A stretch of DNA of 64,000 bases, from positions 1-64,000 of the forward strand of contig JAAYAH010000222.1 of assembly GCA_012719445.1 (NCBI GenBank), read 5' to 3'. A program made the translations under genes and the position numbers. Below, one piece after another: positions 25,678 through 33,987 of the stretch (position 1 is the stretch's first letter; every line of letters starts with the position of its first letter). Below the pieces are notes generated by a model. The model was not told the origin of the DNA. It made no database searches and was given only the letters and a program-made list of their open reading frames with translations. The stretch is from Actinomycetales bacterium. GTDB lineage: Bacteria; Actinomycetota; Actinomycetes; Actinomycetales; Kineosporiaceae.

Positions 25678-26925
25678 GTGAGCCGACTCGTGGAGACCCT
25701 GGTCCCCGCGCGGCTCGGTACCGGTTTCCGCTGGCTGCTGGCCTCCTCCTGGACGACCAACCTCGGGGACGGCATCGCGATGGCAGCCGGTCCGCTGCTC
25801 GTCGCCTCGTTGACCGACGACGCCGTCCTCGTCTCCCTGGCCGCCCTGCTGCGCTGGGCACCCGCCCTGCTCTTCGGCCTGTACTCGGGGGTCCTGGCCG
25901 ACCGCCTCGACCGGCGCCGGATCCTGATCGGGGCCAACGTGGTGCGCGCCGTGGTGCTCGCCGTCCTCGCCGCCATGGTGATCACCGGCTCCGTCACGAC
26001 GTCCTGGGCGTTGCTGACGCTGGGCCTGCTGGCCACGGCCGAGGTCTTCGCGGACAACACCTCCTCGACCATCACGCCGATGCTGGTACGCAGGGACGAC
26101 CTCGTCGTCGCCAACGCCCGGCTGCAGACCGGCTTCATCACCCTCGACCAGCTCGCCGGCCCGCCGGTCGGGGCAGCGCTCTTCGCGGCCGGAACGGTCT
26201 GGCCCTTCGTCACCGAGGGGGTTCTGGTCCTGGCGGGGGTGCTGATGGTGTCCCGGATCACCCTTCCCGCCCTCGACCGCGGCACGGACGCGCCGAAGGG
26301 CCTGTGGCGGGAGACGGTGGAGGGGCTCCGGTGGACCCTGCACCACCCGGCGGTGCGCACCCTGGCGCTGACGATCTTCGTCTTCAACGTCACCTTCGGC
26401 GCTGCCTGGTCGGTGCTGGTGCTCTACGCCATGCAGCGGCTCGGCATGGGGTCCGTCGGGTTCGGCGTGCTCACCTCCGTCTCGGCCGCGGGCGGGCTGC
26501 TCGGCACGGCGCTGTACGGCTGGATCACCCGGCGGGTGAGCCTCGGCGACGTGATGCGGGTCGGGCTGGTCATCGAGACGCTGACCCACCTGGTTCTCGC
26601 CCTGACGACGTCGGCGTGGGTGGCCTCCGCCGTCCTCTTCGTCTTCGGCGCGCACGCCTTCATCTGGGGCACCACCTCCACCACGGTGCGGCAGCGGGCG
26701 GTGCCGGCCGAACTCCAGGGGCGGGTCGGGAGCGTGCACCGGCTCGGCGTGTTCGGCGGGCTCGTCGTGGGTGCCGCCGTCGGCGGCGTCCTCGCCGAGC
26801 AGTTCGGGGTGACGGCCCCCTTCTGGTTCGCCTTCGTCGGCTCGGTGGTCTTCCTGATCGCGCTGTGGCGGGAGTTGACCAGGATCGCCCACGACGACAA
26901 CAGCCCGGAGCGGGCGCCCGGGTGA
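25678..26925 (+). CDS. Major facilitator superfamily exporter (EntS-like)
   Basis: 415 residues from GTG 25678. Twelve hydrophobic segments are apparent, with the MFS loop 2-3 motif LYSGVLADRLDRRR and RILIGANVVRA after it, TSSTITPMLV in helix 5 and LQGRVGSVHRL in the second half. These features fit the MFS_3 group of putative drug or siderophore exporters. No adjacent regulator or biosynthetic genes show its substrate. Located in the cytoplasmic membrane. Confidence 0.9.
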   Translation: MSRLVETLVPARLGTGFRWLLASSWTTNLGDGIAMAAGPLLVASLTDDAVLVSLAALLRWAPALLFGLYSGVLADRLDRRRILIGANVVRAVVLAVLAAMVITGSVTTSWALLTLGLLATAEVFADNTSSTITPMLVRRDDLVVANARLQTGFITLDQLAGPPVGAALFAAGTVWPFVTEGVLVLAGVLMVSRITLPALDRGTDAPKGLWRETVEGLRWTLHHPAVRTLALTIFVFNVTFGAAWSVLVLYAMQRLGMGSVGFGVLTSVSAAGGLLGTALYGWITRRVSLGDVMRVGLVIETLTHLVLALTTSAWVASAVLFVFGAHAFIWGTTSTTVRQRAVPAELQGRVGSVHRLGVFGGLVVGAAVGGVLAEQFGVTAPFWFAFVGSVVFLIALWRELTRIAHDDNSPERAPG

Positions 26926-27067
26926 CCGCTGCCGCCCCCCGACCGGACGGGAACGGCTCCCTCCGCCCGGGCCCGACCTGCCGGGAGCCCGCGAGGCCGG
27001 TCGGTCCCGTCCGCACCGGTGGTCGACCATGGTGGTGGACCGGACCACTGCCGTTCGAGGAGGGGCC

Positions 27068-27802
27068 ATGGACACCGCCGTCGTCACCGGGGCCAGCAGC
27101 GGGATCGGCGCCGCCACCGCCCGCCGGTTGGCCGCAGCCGGGTACCGCGTCGTCCTCGCCGCACGCAGGGCCGAGCGGCTGCGAGATCTCGCGGAGGAGG
27201 TCGGCGGGCTGGCCGTCCCGGTCGACCTCACCGATCCCCGGTCCGTGCGGCGGCTCGCGGACCAGGTCGACGCGGCGTCGGTGCTGGTGAACAACGCCGG
27301 GGGAGCGATCGGCCTGGAGAGCGTCGCGGAGGCCAGGGTGGCGGACTGGGCCGCGATGTACGAGGTGAACGTGCTCGGGGCGGTGCGGGTGACCCAGACG
27401 CTGCTGCCGGTCCTGCGCCGGGCGGCCCACGCGACGATCGTGTTCGTGACCTCCACCGCCGCGCAGGTGGTCTACGAGGGCGGCGGCGGATACTGCGCGG
27501 CGAAGCACGCCGAGCACGCCCTGGCCGCGACCCTGCGGCTGGAGCTCAACGGCGAGCCGATCCGGGTGGTGGAGGTGGCTCCGGGAATGGTGCACACCGA
27601 GGAGTTCTCCCTCAACCGGTTCCGTGGCGACCGGACCATGGCCGAGGCGGTCTACGCCGGGGTGGACGAGCCGCTCACCGCCGACGACGTCGCTGCCTGC
27701 GTCGCCTGGGCGGTCACCGCGCCCCCGCACGTGAACCTCGACCTGCTCACGGTCCGACCGCTGGCCCAGGCCGCCCAGCACAAGGTGCACCGCCGGGGCT
27801 GA
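27068..27802 (+). CDS. Short-chain dehydrogenase/reductase
   Basis: 244 residues from ATG 27068 with GAGGAGGGG upstream. The Rossmann motif VVTGASSGIGAATARRLA is at the N-terminus, followed by LVNNAGGA, the catalytic Ser in VTSTAA, and Tyr/Lys in GYCAAKHAEHAL; PGMVHTEEF closes the active site. An NADP preference is suggested by the basic AARRAERL. Resembles YdfG-like 3-hydroxy acid dehydrogenases. It ends two bases before the convergent prfH stop, so the two transcripts run into each other. Confidence 0.93.
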   Translation: MDTAVVTGASSGIGAATARRLAAAGYRVVLAARRAERLRDLAEEVGGLAVPVDLTDPRSVRRLADQVDAASVLVNNAGGAIGLESVAEARVADWAAMYEVNVLGAVRVTQTLLPVLRRAAHATIVFVTSTAAQVVYEGGGGYCAAKHAEHALAATLRLELNGEPIRVVEVAPGMVHTEEFSLNRFRGDRTMAEAVYAGVDEPLTADDVAACVAWAVTAPPHVNLDLLTVRPLAQAAQHKVHRRG

Positions 27803-27804
27803 GG

Positions 27805-28473
27805 TCACCGGGGGGAGGCCGCGACGTCGGGGCGTTCGATCCTGGTCGGGTCGCCGCGGACGAGATCGTCGTGGATCCGCCACCGTTCCGTCGCGAGGGC
27901 ACGGTTCGCCGCTGCGCCGTCCTGCTCGACGCGCTGACGGAGCAGGTCGAGGGCGAGGCGGCGGTTCCGGTCGAACCGGCGTTCGGTGTCCACCACGACG
28001 ACGTGTCCCGTCGGACGGTGCGTGGCCCGCACCGCCGTGCTCACCTTGTTCCGGTGCTGCCCGCCGGGGCCCCCGGTGCGGCACGGGACGACGGTGACAT
28101 CCGACTCGGAGAAGCGCTCGCGAGCGGCCTCCACCTCGCACCGGCGGGCGACGACGTACCAGTTCTTCCGTCCCGCACCCGTCCGGTAGGGGCTCGGCGC
28201 CTGCCAGCACAGGGTTCCGCTCCAGGACCGGACGAAGGCGGCGGTCCCGTCGCCGGACACCCGGAGCAGGACCGACCGGTAGGTCCCGCGTCGGTCGCCG
28301 GGAACGGTCTCGACCCGGTGCACCACCAGCTTCCGCCGGATCGCCTCGGTCTCCAGACGGTCGAGCAGCCGGGCCACCGCCCAGGCGCACTCCTGCGGTC
28401 CCCGGCCCGCCGACAGCAGCAGGTGGACGGCGCCACACCCGCCACCGCTGCTGCCGGCCTCGCGCGCGTTCAC
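27805..28473 (-). CDS. prfH: Peptide chain release factor H-like protein (PrfH)
   Basis: 222 residues from GTG 28473, which overlaps the rtcB stop (GTGA). The catalytic loop GGPGGQHRNKVSTAVRATH holds the GGQ motif that triggers peptidyl-tRNA hydrolysis. The N-terminal part carries QECAWAVARLLDRL and WSGTLCWQAPSPYRTGAGRK, as in PrfH, while the stop-codon-reading domain of RF1/RF2 is absent, explaining the shorter length (about 220 against 360). PrfH is known as a partner of RtcB: it releases ribosomes stalled by damage to the decoding-centre RNA so that the ligase can reseal them. Translational coupling here supports that pairing. Confidence 0.93.
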   Translation of the reverse strand: MNAREAGSSGGGCGAVHLLLSAGRGPQECAWAVARLLDRLETEAIRRKLVVHRVETVPGDRRGTYRSVLLRVSGDGTAAFVRSWSGTLCWQAPSPYRTGAGRKNWYVVARRCEVEAARERFSESDVTVVPCRTGGPGGQHRNKVSTAVRATHRPTGHVVVVDTERRFDRNRRLALDLLRQRVEQDGAAANRALATERWRIHDDLVRGDPTRIERPDVAASPR

Positions 28474-29642
28474 GGGCGATCCCGGCGGCGGCCCCGATGA
28501 TCACGCCCGGATGCGGGACCCGCGTGGTCCCGCTGCCGCTCGGGCGTCTTGTAGGTGACCAGCGGGACGGTGGTGGCGACCGGCGTGGCGAGGCCGTGTC
28601 CCACGAGATCGGCGATCACCTGCTCGATCCGCTTGTACGCCGACGGCGCCTCTTCGAACAGCAGCCGCCGGTCACCGCACACCACCAGCGATCCGAGAGG
28701 CGTACGGCGCAGCTCCTCGACGGTGTTCTTGGCCCGGCCCCGGCGCAGCGCGTCGGCCCGGGACATCTTGCGGCCGGCGCCGTGGGCGACCGAGTGGTTG
28801 GCCTCCGGCCCGGCGTGGGCCGCCACGAGATAGGAGCGGGTGCCACGGGTGCCGGCGACGAGGACGTCGTGGTCGTCACCGGGTGCGGCTCCCTTCCGGT
28901 GCAGGTAGGCACCGCCGACCACCTCGACGAGGTTGTGGCACTGGTCGACGACCGGGTCACCGGGGTCGGTGCCCAGGGCGACGGCGACCCTGGCGGCGAT
29001 CACCCGGCGGTTGAGGGACGCCCAGCGCACGGCGGCGTCGTGTGCGGCCAGGTACGCGACGGGATCGTCGGCGGGACCGGCGCCGTGCCGGTCGGTGTGC
29101 GACCGCAGGATCCGCTCCCCGAGACCCCGCGAACCGCTGTGGACGATGAGCACGAGGTCACCGTCGGCGAGCCCGAGACGCGCCGTGTGCTCCGCGGCGA
29201 GAACCCGCTCGATCCTGGCCAGCTCGACGAAGTGGTTCCCCCTGCCGACCGTCCCGAGCCCTTCGACGTGGTCACGTGGCACGTCGGTGACGACGGACCA
29301 GGCCGGGTGGCCCGCGTCCCGGCGCGGATCGAGACCACGGTCGAGGTCGGGGAACCGGTCGGCCAGCCGCTGCGGGACGGCTCGCCTCAGCCGGACAGGG
29401 AACACGGCGATCCCGCATCCGATGTCCGATCCGACGAGGAACGGGTAGAGCACGGTGGAGGCCATGGCGGCACCGATGGGGGCGCCCTTGCCCGGATGCA
29501 GGTCCGGCATGCCCGCGACGTGGAGCATGCCGTCGAGGTTCGCCACCCGCCGGCACTGGTCCACGGCCTCGGACTCCACCCAACTGGTGGGGGAGGCGAA
29601 CACGGTGACGGTGGCGGGGGAGGGGGACGGCGATGGGGACAC
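28470..29642 (-). CDS. rtcB: RtcB-type RNA-splicing/repair ligase
   Basis: 390 residues from GTG 29642, with GGAAGAG upstream. Metal-binding motifs are present: HVAGMPDLHPGKGAPIG, GSDIGCGIAVF with the conserved Cys, GRGNHFVEL and VHSGSRGLG. The guanylylated His sits in VAHGAGRKMSRADALRRG. The C-terminal end reads VPLVTYKTPER, the usual RtcB tail, then about 20 basic residues. It joins 2',3'-cyclic or 3'-phosphate RNA ends to 5'-OH ends using GTP and Mn2+. It is shorter than archaeal RtcB (about 480) and belongs to the bacterial group coupled to prfH, which lies four bases inside its stop. Confidence 0.95.
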   Translation of the reverse strand: MSPSPSPSPATVTVFASPTSWVESEAVDQCRRVANLDGMLHVAGMPDLHPGKGAPIGAAMASTVLYPFLVGSDIGCGIAVFPVRLRRAVPQRLADRFPDLDRGLDPRRDAGHPAWSVVTDVPRDHVEGLGTVGRGNHFVELARIERVLAAEHTARLGLADGDLVLIVHSGSRGLGERILRSHTDRHGAGPADDPVAYLAAHDAAVRWASLNRRVIAARVAVALGTDPGDPVVDQCHNLVEVVGGAYLHRKGAAPGDDHDVLVAGTRGTRSYLVAAHAGPEANHSVAHGAGRKMSRADALRRGRAKNTVEELRRTPLGSLVVCGDRRLLFEEAPSAYKRIEQVIADLVGHGLATPVATTVPLVTYKTPERQRDHAGPASGRDHRGRRRDRP

Positions 29643-30143
29643 GGAGTGCTCTTCCCGGACTGCGGAGGGTCCTCGTGATCGTGGACGGCCCTCGGTGGAT
29701 GGACGGACGGCGGGATGGCAGACCTGGGCGCAGGCGGTCCCGGAGCGGGAACGGCGCAGGTCCGAACGGGAAACGGCCGTCAGAACGTCATGGCCCAACG
29801 GTCCCGGAGCAGGCGGGAGCCGGGCAACCGGTTTTCGGCCTCCACCGGGAGGGGGATCGTTCCACCATGGTGGGGCGGTCGGGCATCGTCGTCGGCCCAG
29901 TCCGCATCGTCGATGGCCCGGGTGCGCCGCGAAGCGCCCTCACCATGACTCCCACGGCCCGGGACGGGGCGAACGTCACCCCGAGGTGACCCCGCCGCAG
30001 ATCAGGGTCAGGACCCCCTGCGACTGGCTGACCCTCCAACGGGTGGCGGGCACGCACGTCCTCGGGGTGGAGCTCGCCGACGAGGCGATCCGCCTCGGGG
30101 ACCTGTCGCCGGCCCGCGGGACTGGTCTGATCCCCGGGACGGA
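29643..30143. other. 501-bp gap upstream of rtcB, one possible gene remnant
   Basis: No intact gene. The first 350 bases contain the rtcB promoter and AT-poor spacer. A short rightward frame near 29994-30140 resembles part of a SpoU/TrmH RNA methyltransferase and is listed separately. Confidence 0.4.
29994..30140 (+). pseudogene. Possible fragment of a SpoU/TrmH-type RNA methyltransferase
   Basis: Reading rightward the frame gives DWLTLQRVAGTHVLGVELAD and then EAIRLGDLSPARG, like the strand-helix leading to the SAM knot of SpoU methyltransferases (pattern T-V-x-G-V-E-x-x-x-x-A-x-x-L-x-x-L). The knot itself (GNE.. GL, N-A) is not present, and the sequence runs into the 3' end of the opposite-strand gene at 30144. 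If right, it is a leftover of an RNA-modifying gene beside the RNA repair pair. The match is weak and judged by eye. Confidence 0.25.
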
Positions 30144-30623
30144 TCAGCTCGCCGTGCCCACGGGGACGACCCGGAACACCGGGTACCGGTCGGCGATCGC
30201 CGCGAACGCCTCGACGTCCTGGTGCCGGTCGACCGGGATGTGGGGCCGTCCACCCGGCACCTTGACGACGTAGCGCCTGAGGACCGGTGCCCGCTCGCCC
30301 GCCGGAACCTCCTCGAGGACGACCGGCCGCGGGCGGCGTCGCCGGAGCACGGCGTGACCGTCGGCCGCCCGCACGTTGAGCACCCAGTTGCACTCGCCGA
30401 GCATGGACACCAAGTACCAGTCACCGTCGACGTCCGCCATGCCCAGCGGGAAGTGCGTGGTCCTTCCGCTCTTCCTGCCCGGCACCTCGAGGACGACCCA
30501 CCTCCGGGGCACGACCCCCAGGCGCAGCACCCTGCTCCAGAACCGGGCGTACCGCCTGGCCGTGGCGTCGGCCCGACCCCCGACGTACATCGCCCGTAGC
30601 CGGGCGTCCTGTCTCCTGCCCAT
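30144..30623 (-). CDS. DUF385 / Ddn-like F420-dependent nitroreductase-family protein
   Basis: 159 residues from ATG 30623 with GAGGGAGG upstream. The split-barrel pattern RRWVVLEVPGRKSGRTTHFPLG, then WYLVSMLGECNWVLNVRAAD and a C-terminal FRVVPV match the actinobacterial family of deazaflavin(F420)-dependent quinone reductases and nitroreductases (Ddn). It likely binds F420H2 at the membrane or in the cytosol; no substrate can be named. It is divergent from the Bcr/CflA-type transporter. Confidence 0.85.
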   Translation of the reverse strand: MGRRQDARLRAMYVGGRADATARRYARFWSRVLRLGVVPRRWVVLEVPGRKSGRTTHFPLGMADVDGDWYLVSMLGECNWVLNVRAADGHAVLRRRRPRPVVLEEVPAGERAPVLRRYVVKVPGGRPHIPVDRHQDVEAFAAIADRYPVFRVVPVGTAS

Positions 30624-30820
30624 GGCACCTCCCTCGACCGGCCGGACGGCGGTCCGGTCGCGCGACCGGTGGACCCGGGCGGACCCGGCGGGGTACACGC
30701 CGCCGTCGGGGTACCGCATAGCCTGCACGCCGGGGACCCGGTCCCAGCCGGTCCACGCGCCCTGGCTCGTACCGACGTCCCGGCCGGTACCGACGTCCGG
30801 TCCGAACAGAAGGGTGCCGC

Positions 30821-32272
30821 ATGAACCGGATCCGCGGAATCGTCGGATCGTCGGCGGTGGCAGCCGGATCGACGGCCAGGGCGGCCGGATCGGCGGCCAC
30901 GACAGCCGGTCCGACGGCGGGGGCAGCCGGTGACGCGAGGCCGTTGCGGTGGCCGCTCCTCGCCGCCCTCGCCCTGATCAACGCGGTGAACCCGTTGTCG
31001 ATCGACGTGTTCCTCGCGGCCTTCCCGACGATGGCCCGTGAGCTGCACACCACTCCGGCGACGGTGCAGCTCACGCTGACCACCTACCTGATCGGCATGG
31101 CCTGCGGGCAGTTCGTCATCGGTCCGGTCTCCGACAGCCTGGGACGGCGACGTCCTCTGGTCATCGGCACCCTCGGCTGTCTCGCGGCGAGCGTCGCCTG
31201 CGCCCTTGCCCCCACGATCGGGCTGCTGGTCGCGGCCAGGTGCGTGCAGGGCTTCGCCGCGGCCGCGGGCGTGGTGACCGCTCGCGCCGTCATCGCCGAT
31301 CTCACCGGTGACGAGCAGACGGCCCGGGTGATGAACCTCATGATGATCATCATGGCCGTCGCCCCGATCGTCGGCCCGGTGCTCGGGGGCGTCGTCTTCA
31401 CCGCCCTCGGCTGGCGGGCGGTGCTGTGGTCGGTGGCTCTCGCGGTGGCCGTCATGGCCGCGGGGGCGCTGCTGGTGGTGCCGGAGTCCCTTCCCCCGTC
31501 CCGGCGGCACGGCGGTGGGCTCGTCCAGTTGGTCTCCGGGATGCGGGCCGTCGTCACCGACCGGGTCTACCTGGGGTACATGCTCACCGCCGTGCTCGGC
31601 TTCGGGACGCTGTTCGCCTACATCTCCAGTTCCTCCTTCGTCGTCCAGGAGGTGCTGGGGCTCGGTCCGAGGGCGTTCACGCTGGTCTTCGGGGCCAACG
31701 CCCTGGCGACCACGCTGGTCTCCGCCATGTCGATGCGGCTGGTCGGCCGGGTGCGGACGCGGAGGCTGCTCGGCGTCGGGGTGACCTGGTCGGTGCTGGG
31801 CTGCCTGGTCCTCACGCTGCTCGTCCTGGTCGCCGGAGCGCCCGTCGTCCCGGTGCTCGTCGCGTTCCCGCTCACCCTCGCCGCGCTCGGGCTGGTGATG
31901 GGGAACGCGACGGCGTTGGCGATCAGCAGGGTCCGCGCCAACGCGGGCTCCGGCTCCGCCGTGCTCGGCACCCTGCAGTTCACAGTGGCCGGCGCGGTCT
32001 CGTCGGCGGCTGGGCTCGGCGACGGCGCGTCCGGGATGGCCGTCGTGATGCTGTCCTGTGCCTGCCTGTCCGCCCTGTCCTTCGCCGTGGTCACCCGGGA
32101 ACGGGGGCTGCGGCAGACCGCAACCGGCGGACGATCTCCGGTGCGGGGACCGGCAGGGAGAACAGGAAGCCCTGCACCAGCCGGCACCCCAGGTCACCCG
32201 GGGCGGCCGCGCCCTGCTCGGTCTCGACCCCCTCGGCGATCACCGGGACGTCGAACAACGACCCCATTGTGA
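30821..32272 (+). CDS. MFS transporter of the Bcr/CflA drug-efflux group, 3' end altered
   Basis: 483 residues from ATG 30821. After a low-complexity Ala/Gly N-terminus (about 40 residues) come twelve hydrophobic segments with PLSIDVFLAAFPTMARELHT and GPVSDSLGRRRPLVIG, hallmarks of Bcr/CflA proton-driven exporters. The transporter fold ends near FAVVTRERG (about residue 430). The last 50 residues are Pro/Arg-rich and are read through an opposite-strand EAL-domain remnant (32091-32276), so the native stop was probably lost. Just upstream GTACCGACGTCC occurs twice (30769-30780 and 30787-30798), 18 bp apart, which may be an operator. Confidence 0.87.
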   Translation: MNRIRGIVGSSAVAAGSTARAAGSAATTAGPTAGAAGDARPLRWPLLAALALINAVNPLSIDVFLAAFPTMARELHTTPATVQLTLTTYLIGMACGQFVIGPVSDSLGRRRPLVIGTLGCLAASVACALAPTIGLLVAARCVQGFAAAAGVVTARAVIADLTGDEQTARVMNLMMIIMAVAPIVGPVLGGVVFTALGWRAVLWSVALAVAVMAAGALLVVPESLPPSRRHGGGLVQLVSGMRAVVTDRVYLGYMLTAVLGFGTLFAYISSSSFVVQEVLGLGPRAFTLVFGANALATTLVSAMSMRLVGRVRTRRLLGVGVTWSVLGCLVLTLLVLVAGAPVVPVLVAFPLTLAALGLVMGNATALAISRVRANAGSGSAVLGTLQFTVAGAVSSAAGLGDGASGMAVVMLSCACLSALSFAVVTRERGLRQTATGGRSPVRGPAGRTGSPAPAGTPGHPGRPRPARSRPPRRSPGRRTTTPL

Positions 32273-32276
32273 TCAT
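32091..32276 (-). pseudogene. C-terminal remnant of an EAL-domain c-di-GMP phosphodiesterase
   Basis: 61 codons read VPVIAEGVETEQGAAAPGDL and CRLVQGFLFSLPVPAPEIVR, matching the end of EAL domains (VAEGVET...LGC...QGY.F..P). The catalytic EAL, DDFG and KxD parts are missing, so it cannot work. It overlaps the 3' end of the transporter gene in the opposite direction. It shows that another c-di-GMP enzyme once lay between the transporter and the sugar operon. Confidence 0.75.
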
Positions 32277-32688
32277 GAGCCGGACCGGTTCCCGGGTCCG
32301 TCGCGAGTCTGGTCGTGGCGTTCATCGGTCCCGGTTCCCCGGTAGCTGCCGACGAGGGTGATGGCGGTGTGGTCGTTTCCCACGGGGGGCAGGGGAGTGG
32401 TCCCGGCGCGTTCCACGCCTCTGCCGGGCGTGTCCCCGCTGCACTCACAGTAGTGCGATGTCACTGCGAGTAACGTGACCGGCGTCTGTGATGCCGAGGG
32501 GGTACGGGTCGTCGCATCAGTCTCGCTGTCGTCGCAGTCCCTGGGAGGGGCTGTCCGAGCCGGTGAGGGCGGAGGGAAGGACGGCTGTGGGGCATCCGTG
32601 TTCCTCGTGACGCCGTTCACCGGACGGACGGTGCGTGTCCCTCGGGCTCACCGGACCGCGTCGTCCTCGAGAAACGGGAGATCGGGAA
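32277..32688. promoter_or_regulatory. 412-bp promoter region of the sugar-uptake operon, with a palindrome
   Basis: No gene is seen. GCACT-CACAGT-AGTGC (32441-32456) is a perfect 5-6-5 inverted repeat in an AT-richer stretch, about 235 bp before the binding-protein start. It could be an operator for the importer operon. A second half-like CACTGC lies at 32462. No LacI or CebR consensus is recognised. Confidence 0.4.
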
Positions 32689-33987
32689 ATGGTGGGATCC
32701 AGGCGCATCCTGGTGCTGGTGAGCGCGGCCTGTGTCGTGGCTCTCTCGGCGTGCGGCGGGGCCGAGGGCTCCGATGGGGACTCGAACGGGTCCGGTGGCA
32801 AGCAGGTCACCCTCACCTGGTGGCACAACGGCAACAACGATCCCCTGAAGGGGTTCTGGCAGCGCATGGCCGACGAGTACCACGCGGCGCATCCGGATGT
32901 CGCGATCAAGGTGAGCGCCATGCAGAACGAGGATCTCAAGACGAAACTGCCCGTCGCGATGCAGTCCGACGACCCACCCGACGTCTACCAGGCGTGGGGC
33001 GGGGGGCAGTTGGCGACCCAGGTCCAGGCGGGGAAGGCCAGGGACCTCACCGAGGCCGTCCAGCCCTGGATCGGCGAGCTGGGGGCCGTCACCTCCGGAT
33101 GGCAGGTCGCGGGCAAGCAGTACGGCATTCCCTACAGCTTCGGCATCGTGGGCTTCTGGTACGACAAGTCCCTCTTCGCCAAGGCCGGGATCACCGCTCC
33201 GCCGTCGACCTTCGACGAACTGCTCGCCGCGATCGGTGCGCTGAAGGCCGCGGGCATCACCCCGATCTCCATCGGCGGGAAGGACAAGTGGCCCGACGCC
33301 TTCTGGTGGGAGTACTTCGCCGTCCGCGCCTGCAGCCGGGAGACCCTCGAGAAGTCGGCCGTCGACTACGACTTCACCGATCCCTGCTGGGTGACCGCGG
33401 GTGTGAACAACCAACGGCTCCTGGACGCGCAGCCGTTCCAGAAGGGATTCCTGGCCGCCCCGGCGCAGCAGGGTGCCGGGAGCTCGGCGGCCCTGGTCGC
33501 CAACGGCAAGGCGGCCATGGAACTGCAGGGGCACTGGAACCCCGGGGTCATGGCGGGGTTGACCACGAAGAAGGACGCCCTGGCGAAGAACCTCGGCTGG
33601 TTCCCGTTCCCGTCCGTCGACGGCGGGCTCGGTGCCCCGGACGCCGCCCTCGGCGGTGGTGACGGGTTCGCCTGCTCCGCGACGGCTCCGCCGCAGTGCG
33701 CCGACTTCCTCCGGTTCCTCGTCACCGTCGACCACCAGAAGGAGTACGGCGCCCTGGGGGTCGGCCTTCCCGTGACGAAGGGATCGGAGGGCTCGGTGAC
33801 CGATCCCGTGCTCAAGGACCTGCTCACGTTCCGGTCCGAGGCGTCGCTCGTCCAGACCTACTTCGACGTCCAGTACGTCACCAGCGTCGGTGAGGCCGTG
33901 AACGACGCGATCGCCCGGCAGTTCGCCGGGGACGCCTCGCCGCAGCAGGTCGTGGAGCTGATCTCGGACGCCGCCAAGGACCGGTGA
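32689..33987 (+). CDS. Sugar ABC transporter substrate-binding lipoprotein
   Basis: 432 residues from ATG 32689 after GGGAGATCGGG. The signal ends in lipobox LSAC with Cys22. The mature protein shows the family 1 binding fold: VTLTWWHNGNNDPLKGFWQ, PDVYQAWGGGQLATQV, GKQYGIPYSFGIVGFWYDK, GKAAMELQGHWN. Such proteins catch mono- or oligosaccharides outside the membrane for CUT1-type importers. Two permease genes follow with a GTGA overlap, then a GH3 glycosidase, so a beta-linked oligosaccharide is the likely cargo. No ATPase gene is in the operon; actinomycetes usually share an MsiK-type ATPase encoded elsewhere. Confidence 0.93.
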   Translation: MVGSRRILVLVSAACVVALSACGGAEGSDGDSNGSGGKQVTLTWWHNGNNDPLKGFWQRMADEYHAAHPDVAIKVSAMQNEDLKTKLPVAMQSDDPPDVYQAWGGGQLATQVQAGKARDLTEAVQPWIGELGAVTSGWQVAGKQYGIPYSFGIVGFWYDKSLFAKAGITAPPSTFDELLAAIGALKAAGITPISIGGKDKWPDAFWWEYFAVRACSRETLEKSAVDYDFTDPCWVTAGVNNQRLLDAQPFQKGFLAAPAQQGAGSSAALVANGKAAMELQGHWNPGVMAGLTTKKDALAKNLGWFPFPSVDGGLGAPDAALGGGDGFACSATAPPQCADFLRFLVTVDHQKEYGALGVGLPVTKGSEGSVTDPVLKDLLTFRSEASLVQTYFDVQYVTSVGEAVNDAIARQFAGDASPQQVVELISDAAKDR

